Shown here piece by piece: positions 61,369 through 64,000 of a stretch of 64,000 nucleotides of DNA. Every line of letters starts with the position of its first letter. The first letter of the stretch is position 1. The DNA lies in assembly GCA_023053545.1 (NCBI GenBank), contig JAKZAN010000002.1, positions 1,844,375 to 1,908,374 on the forward strand. The letters are read 5' to 3'. The translations under genes were made by a program, and so were the position numbers. The stretch comes from Lepidurus packardi (lineage: Eukaryota; Arthropoda; Branchiopoda; Notostraca; Triopsidae). The notes under the pieces are model-generated. The model made no database searches. It was given only the letters and a program-made list of their open reading frames with translations, and was not told the origin of the DNA.

Positions 61369-63722
61369 TTACTTCAGATCGCTGGTCGATTCATCCGAGG
61401 CTAGGATATCGTCAATATCTTTCTCCCACTCTTTGTCTTCACCGGTAGTGACACCAGTTCCGCTGCCTTCGCTTTCCAATTCAAAATCTTGCAACTCAGC
61501 CTGGAGTTCTCGTTCCCAATCTTCATCTTTGCAAAAAAAATAAAAAGGGCGCAAAAACTTATTTTTTCCAACATAAGGAAGGGAAAGACAAAACACAAAG
61601 TGAGAGCAAAACCTAAATAGTACAAAAAAACTTTCGACAACCAAACCATAAGAGACGTCACAACGCACACAAAAACACAACACGAAACACATTCTAATCC
61701 CAACTACGAATCGCGAATGAGTGCAAGAGAATCAATTCCAAGAATAGAACAGAACTTTTTCTAAATATAGACAGGAATGGACAGAGGTGCCAAATATGAG
61801 GTTTGAGGAGGAAGAAAATTGAAAAGGATGGTTTTATTTTATTGGTTTAAAAAATTAAAAACGAAAATGCTCCTAATGGTTTTTAAACTTTTGGATGTGA
61901 TGCGCATGGCTTATTACGAAGTGTTGGAAATACTTCTCTGGCATTTTCTGACTTTTTGACACACTTTTTTTTTACGCTGCTTGCAGTAAAAAAGATTCCA
62001 AAGAAAGAAACAAGTGAGAAATCATCAGCCAAATGTCGATTTGAAAACGGGCCAAAAACGTAAAAATCAAATAAGAATCTTAAATAAAAAAACTCAATTA
62101 AAGTGATAAACCTAACTTACCATTTTGCTTGGAATGGACACCAATACGTTTCATGCCTTCTTGGACTTCGCGCAGGTCACTAGGGTTGGTTTGATACGTA
62201 TCCGAGACAAACTCGTGCACTGGGGAGTCTGTAATATCATTCAGGTCTTCTAAACAAACCGGAAGTAAAATAAAAATACACAAAAGAAGAAAAATCGTTA
62301 CGATTTTGCTGTCAAATTTCAGAAGAATTTTGCAATTAAAAAAACCTGGGTCTTTTTCGCCATATTCGCTGCTTTTGGAAGAGCTCCTCGAAGTACGTCC
62401 TTCTTGGGCCAAGGAAGAGAGCTCCGTCGATTGCCGAATAAAGTTGACACGGTAGAAATAGTTGCGCCAGAAGTCTTCTTCTTTGATTCTATAACAAGAG
62501 AAAACCGAAAAAGAAAGAAATTAACCACAACATTTTCCCTTAGACATGCCTGATGTTCAAGATTCAAAAGTTAAATTGAGAGGAAACTGTTGAAGGAAAA
62601 CTGTACAAACTGTAATTACAATTTGGGGACCAATTCGTATCGCATTTTCTCCAAGTTGGGATCTTCGGCCAAGGTGGCCATAGCCACGGGGTAGTACGTA
62701 TCGTAATCAAACTGGAAGTTGACACCGGACGGAGGACTACGTAGGAAGTTACGACGGTCGGTCGACAACGAGAGAATTTGCTCCTTCAAGTTTTCTTCAT
62801 CAGCGTAACCTACCCAGGAGGGCACGGCAGGCTCGCCCGACTTGTTTTTGCTGCGAATAAAGGCGTCTTGTTCTTTGGAGAATTCTGTTAGGAAAGGCTG
62901 CAATTCCCCCAATAATACAAATAAAACTTTGGTTACTTTACATTCTACACATAGTCACACGAAAAACTATCAAATTTCTACCGTTTCCTCCACGGTTTTT
63001 TTTATCTTGGCTCCAGCTTCTTTGACCGTTTCCCCAGCTTTGCTCACTGCTGAAGCGAAGAAACTGCCCAAGGTACGAGCGCCGGCTATGGCTTTCGTCG
63101 ATACGTCTTCCAACCCGAGGCTTTTGGCCTCTTGTGTTACTGCATCCAGTCCGGTTTCATCAGTACTGTAAAAAGGAATAAGGCTCATTACGATTCTCCT
63201 CAGATCGCTGTTTTCTCCTCTCCCCCGCGGGGGGGGGGGGGGGGGGGGGAGAATAAGGAGGAAATAGCAATGTTACCTCGTTATTGTTGGTTCCTGAGTT
63301 ACGGGCTCTTCTTCTAGCAATGGAGACTGGGGCTTGGAAGGTGGTTTGCCCGTTTCACCTTCTTTCTTGGGAGCAGAAGGTCCAAGCCAAGTCGACATTT
63401 GACTTTTAACGCTAGCGAACATGTGACCTACTCTGCCTCTAATCAATGCAAAAGAGACCCCACCAAAAACAGAAGGAAAATAAAAGGCTTTAATGCAAGT
63501 CTGGGGGGGGGGGGGGGGGGGGGGGGCACGGGTTTATTACCCTTCTTCTCCAGCCAATTTCTCTTCTACTGCAACGTCTTTAACCGCCTGGTCGACAGTT
63601 TCGGGAACTTCTTCCTTGACCGGGTCGCTTTTGTCTTCTGCATTTGCTGCAGGTTGTTCTGCTTCGGCTTTTCGGCCTATCCAGCTGCTCATGTGACTAG
63701 TTATGCCCGACAACATGTCCAT
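61369..63722 (-). CDS. Syap1: synapse-associated protein 1 (SYAP1/Sap47), BSD domain
   Basis: Cytosolic and synaptic BSD-domain protein; in Drosophila Sap47 supports synaptic plasticity, in mammals SYAP1 is linked to Akt signalling. Eight exons: 63722-63541, 63432-63277, 63165-62982, 62897-62620, 62488-62346, 62249-62121, 61526-61369 plus none lost (seven coding segments), 409 residues. The BSD part matches well: PSWVGYADEENLKEQILSLS, DRRNFLRSPPSGVNFQFDYD, LEKMRYELVPKLIKEEDFWR and NYFYRVNFIRQS. The acidic tail DEDWERELQAELQDFELESE is also conserved. Exons 1 and 2 each encode a similar module, GITSHMSSWIG and SVKSQMSTWLG, so the N-terminus is duplicated. Real start is ATG 63722; an open frame to 63776 starts with TTG. 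Donor in exon 5 is GTTTTT, weak. Confidence 0.9.
63229..63249 (+). repeat. poly-G tract in SYAP1 intron 2
   Basis: 21 G in a row on the plus strand (poly-C on the coding strand) in the intron between 63277 and 63165. Confidence 0.9.
63503..63526 (+). repeat. poly-G tract in SYAP1 intron 1
   Basis: 24 G in a row on the plus strand. On the coding strand it is a poly-C run 14 bases after the exon 1 donor, followed at once by AG. Confidence 0.9.
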
Positions 63723-64000
63723 TTTTGGAGTTGAAGGTGAAGGCGAAGAACAATAAACGCCTACAGGACCCAACAAACAGTTTTGTTAAGACTTTTTTCG
63801 CGCGAAAAAACTGTTAATATGCCTTCTGAAACTATTAGAAAAAGATTGATTACAGTAAGCCTATACAAACGCTAGAAACTTACTCGAATTGTAGGAACCA
63901 CACAAGAGAGAAGTAAGGACAATGACACAAAGAAATTATGCCGCAATAAAGGGCTCTGGATTCGGACAAAAGCTGAACTGAACTACTGAACGTTGTCTGG
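63723..64000. other. SYAP1 5' flank
   Basis: Upstream region and 5' UTR of SYAP1 to the window edge. No other gene visible. Confidence 0.4.

Noticed and set aside
63723-63776. Longer SYAP1 N-terminus
   Set aside because: It begins with TTG; ATG at 63722 fits the family.

Overview
This window is arthropod nuclear DNA. Nearly every gene is split by short introns with GT/AG ends that I could join in frame. The gene set is metazoan, and two genes point to arthropods: a dissatisfaction-type nuclear receptor (dsf, NR2E family) and the bHLH-PAS regulator single-minded (sim). A calreticulin ending in HDEL and an alpha-amylase with a signal peptide fit this. I cannot name the class or species from sequence alone.

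Layout. 1-1734 (-): 5' part of an alpha-amylase, cut by the window edge. 2218-4872 (+): ASCC2. 4.9-12.1 kb: transposon-rich tract with decayed BEL/Pao integrase pieces, a gag-like spliced ORF, a short hAT element and a pogo/Tigger-like MITE. 12176-13274 (-): DCN1-like protein. 13563-14476 (-): RWDD1. 14.5-23.2 kb: gene desert, probably the 5' regulatory region of dsf. 23519-25991 (+): dsf. 27038-28228 (+): STIMATE (TMEM110). 29032-29363 (-): unrecognised 86-residue protein. 29694-30572 (+): membrane-anchored YccV/HspQ-like protein. 30.6-35.6 kb: probable sim upstream region. 35605-43070 (+): sim. 43.1-46.6 kb: repeats, including a second copy of the hAT element. 46632-47658 (-): GNB1L. 48208-50705 (-): dystrotelin-like protein. 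50979-51344 (+): MYCBP. 51609-52498 (-): prefoldin subunit 3. 53177-56183 (-): Popeye-domain gene with two alternative first coding exons. 56332-56635 (+): uncertain small gene. 57666-59309 (-): calreticulin. 59819-60842 (+): unrecognised Ser/Lys-rich protein. 61369-63722 (-): SYAP1/Sap47.

The genes do not form one pathway. They are housekeeping genes (ubiquitin/neddylation, chaperone, ER calcium, ribosome quality control) packed around two developmental regulators with wide non-coding flanks. Three divergent pairs share short intergenic regions: amylase/ASCC2, the 86-residue gene/YccV gene, and dystrotelin/MYCBP. STIMATE and calreticulin both touch ER calcium handling but are 29 kb apart, so I read no functional clustering into it.

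The most unusual observations are: two mutually compatible first exons in the Popeye gene; a duplicated N-terminal module in SYAP1 whose two flanking introns each carry a long poly-G/C run; two copies of one hAT family with 8-bp target duplications; a short palindromic motif scattered around sim; and several unrecognised genes. Exon joins were made by eye from splice sites and reading phase, not from transcripts.
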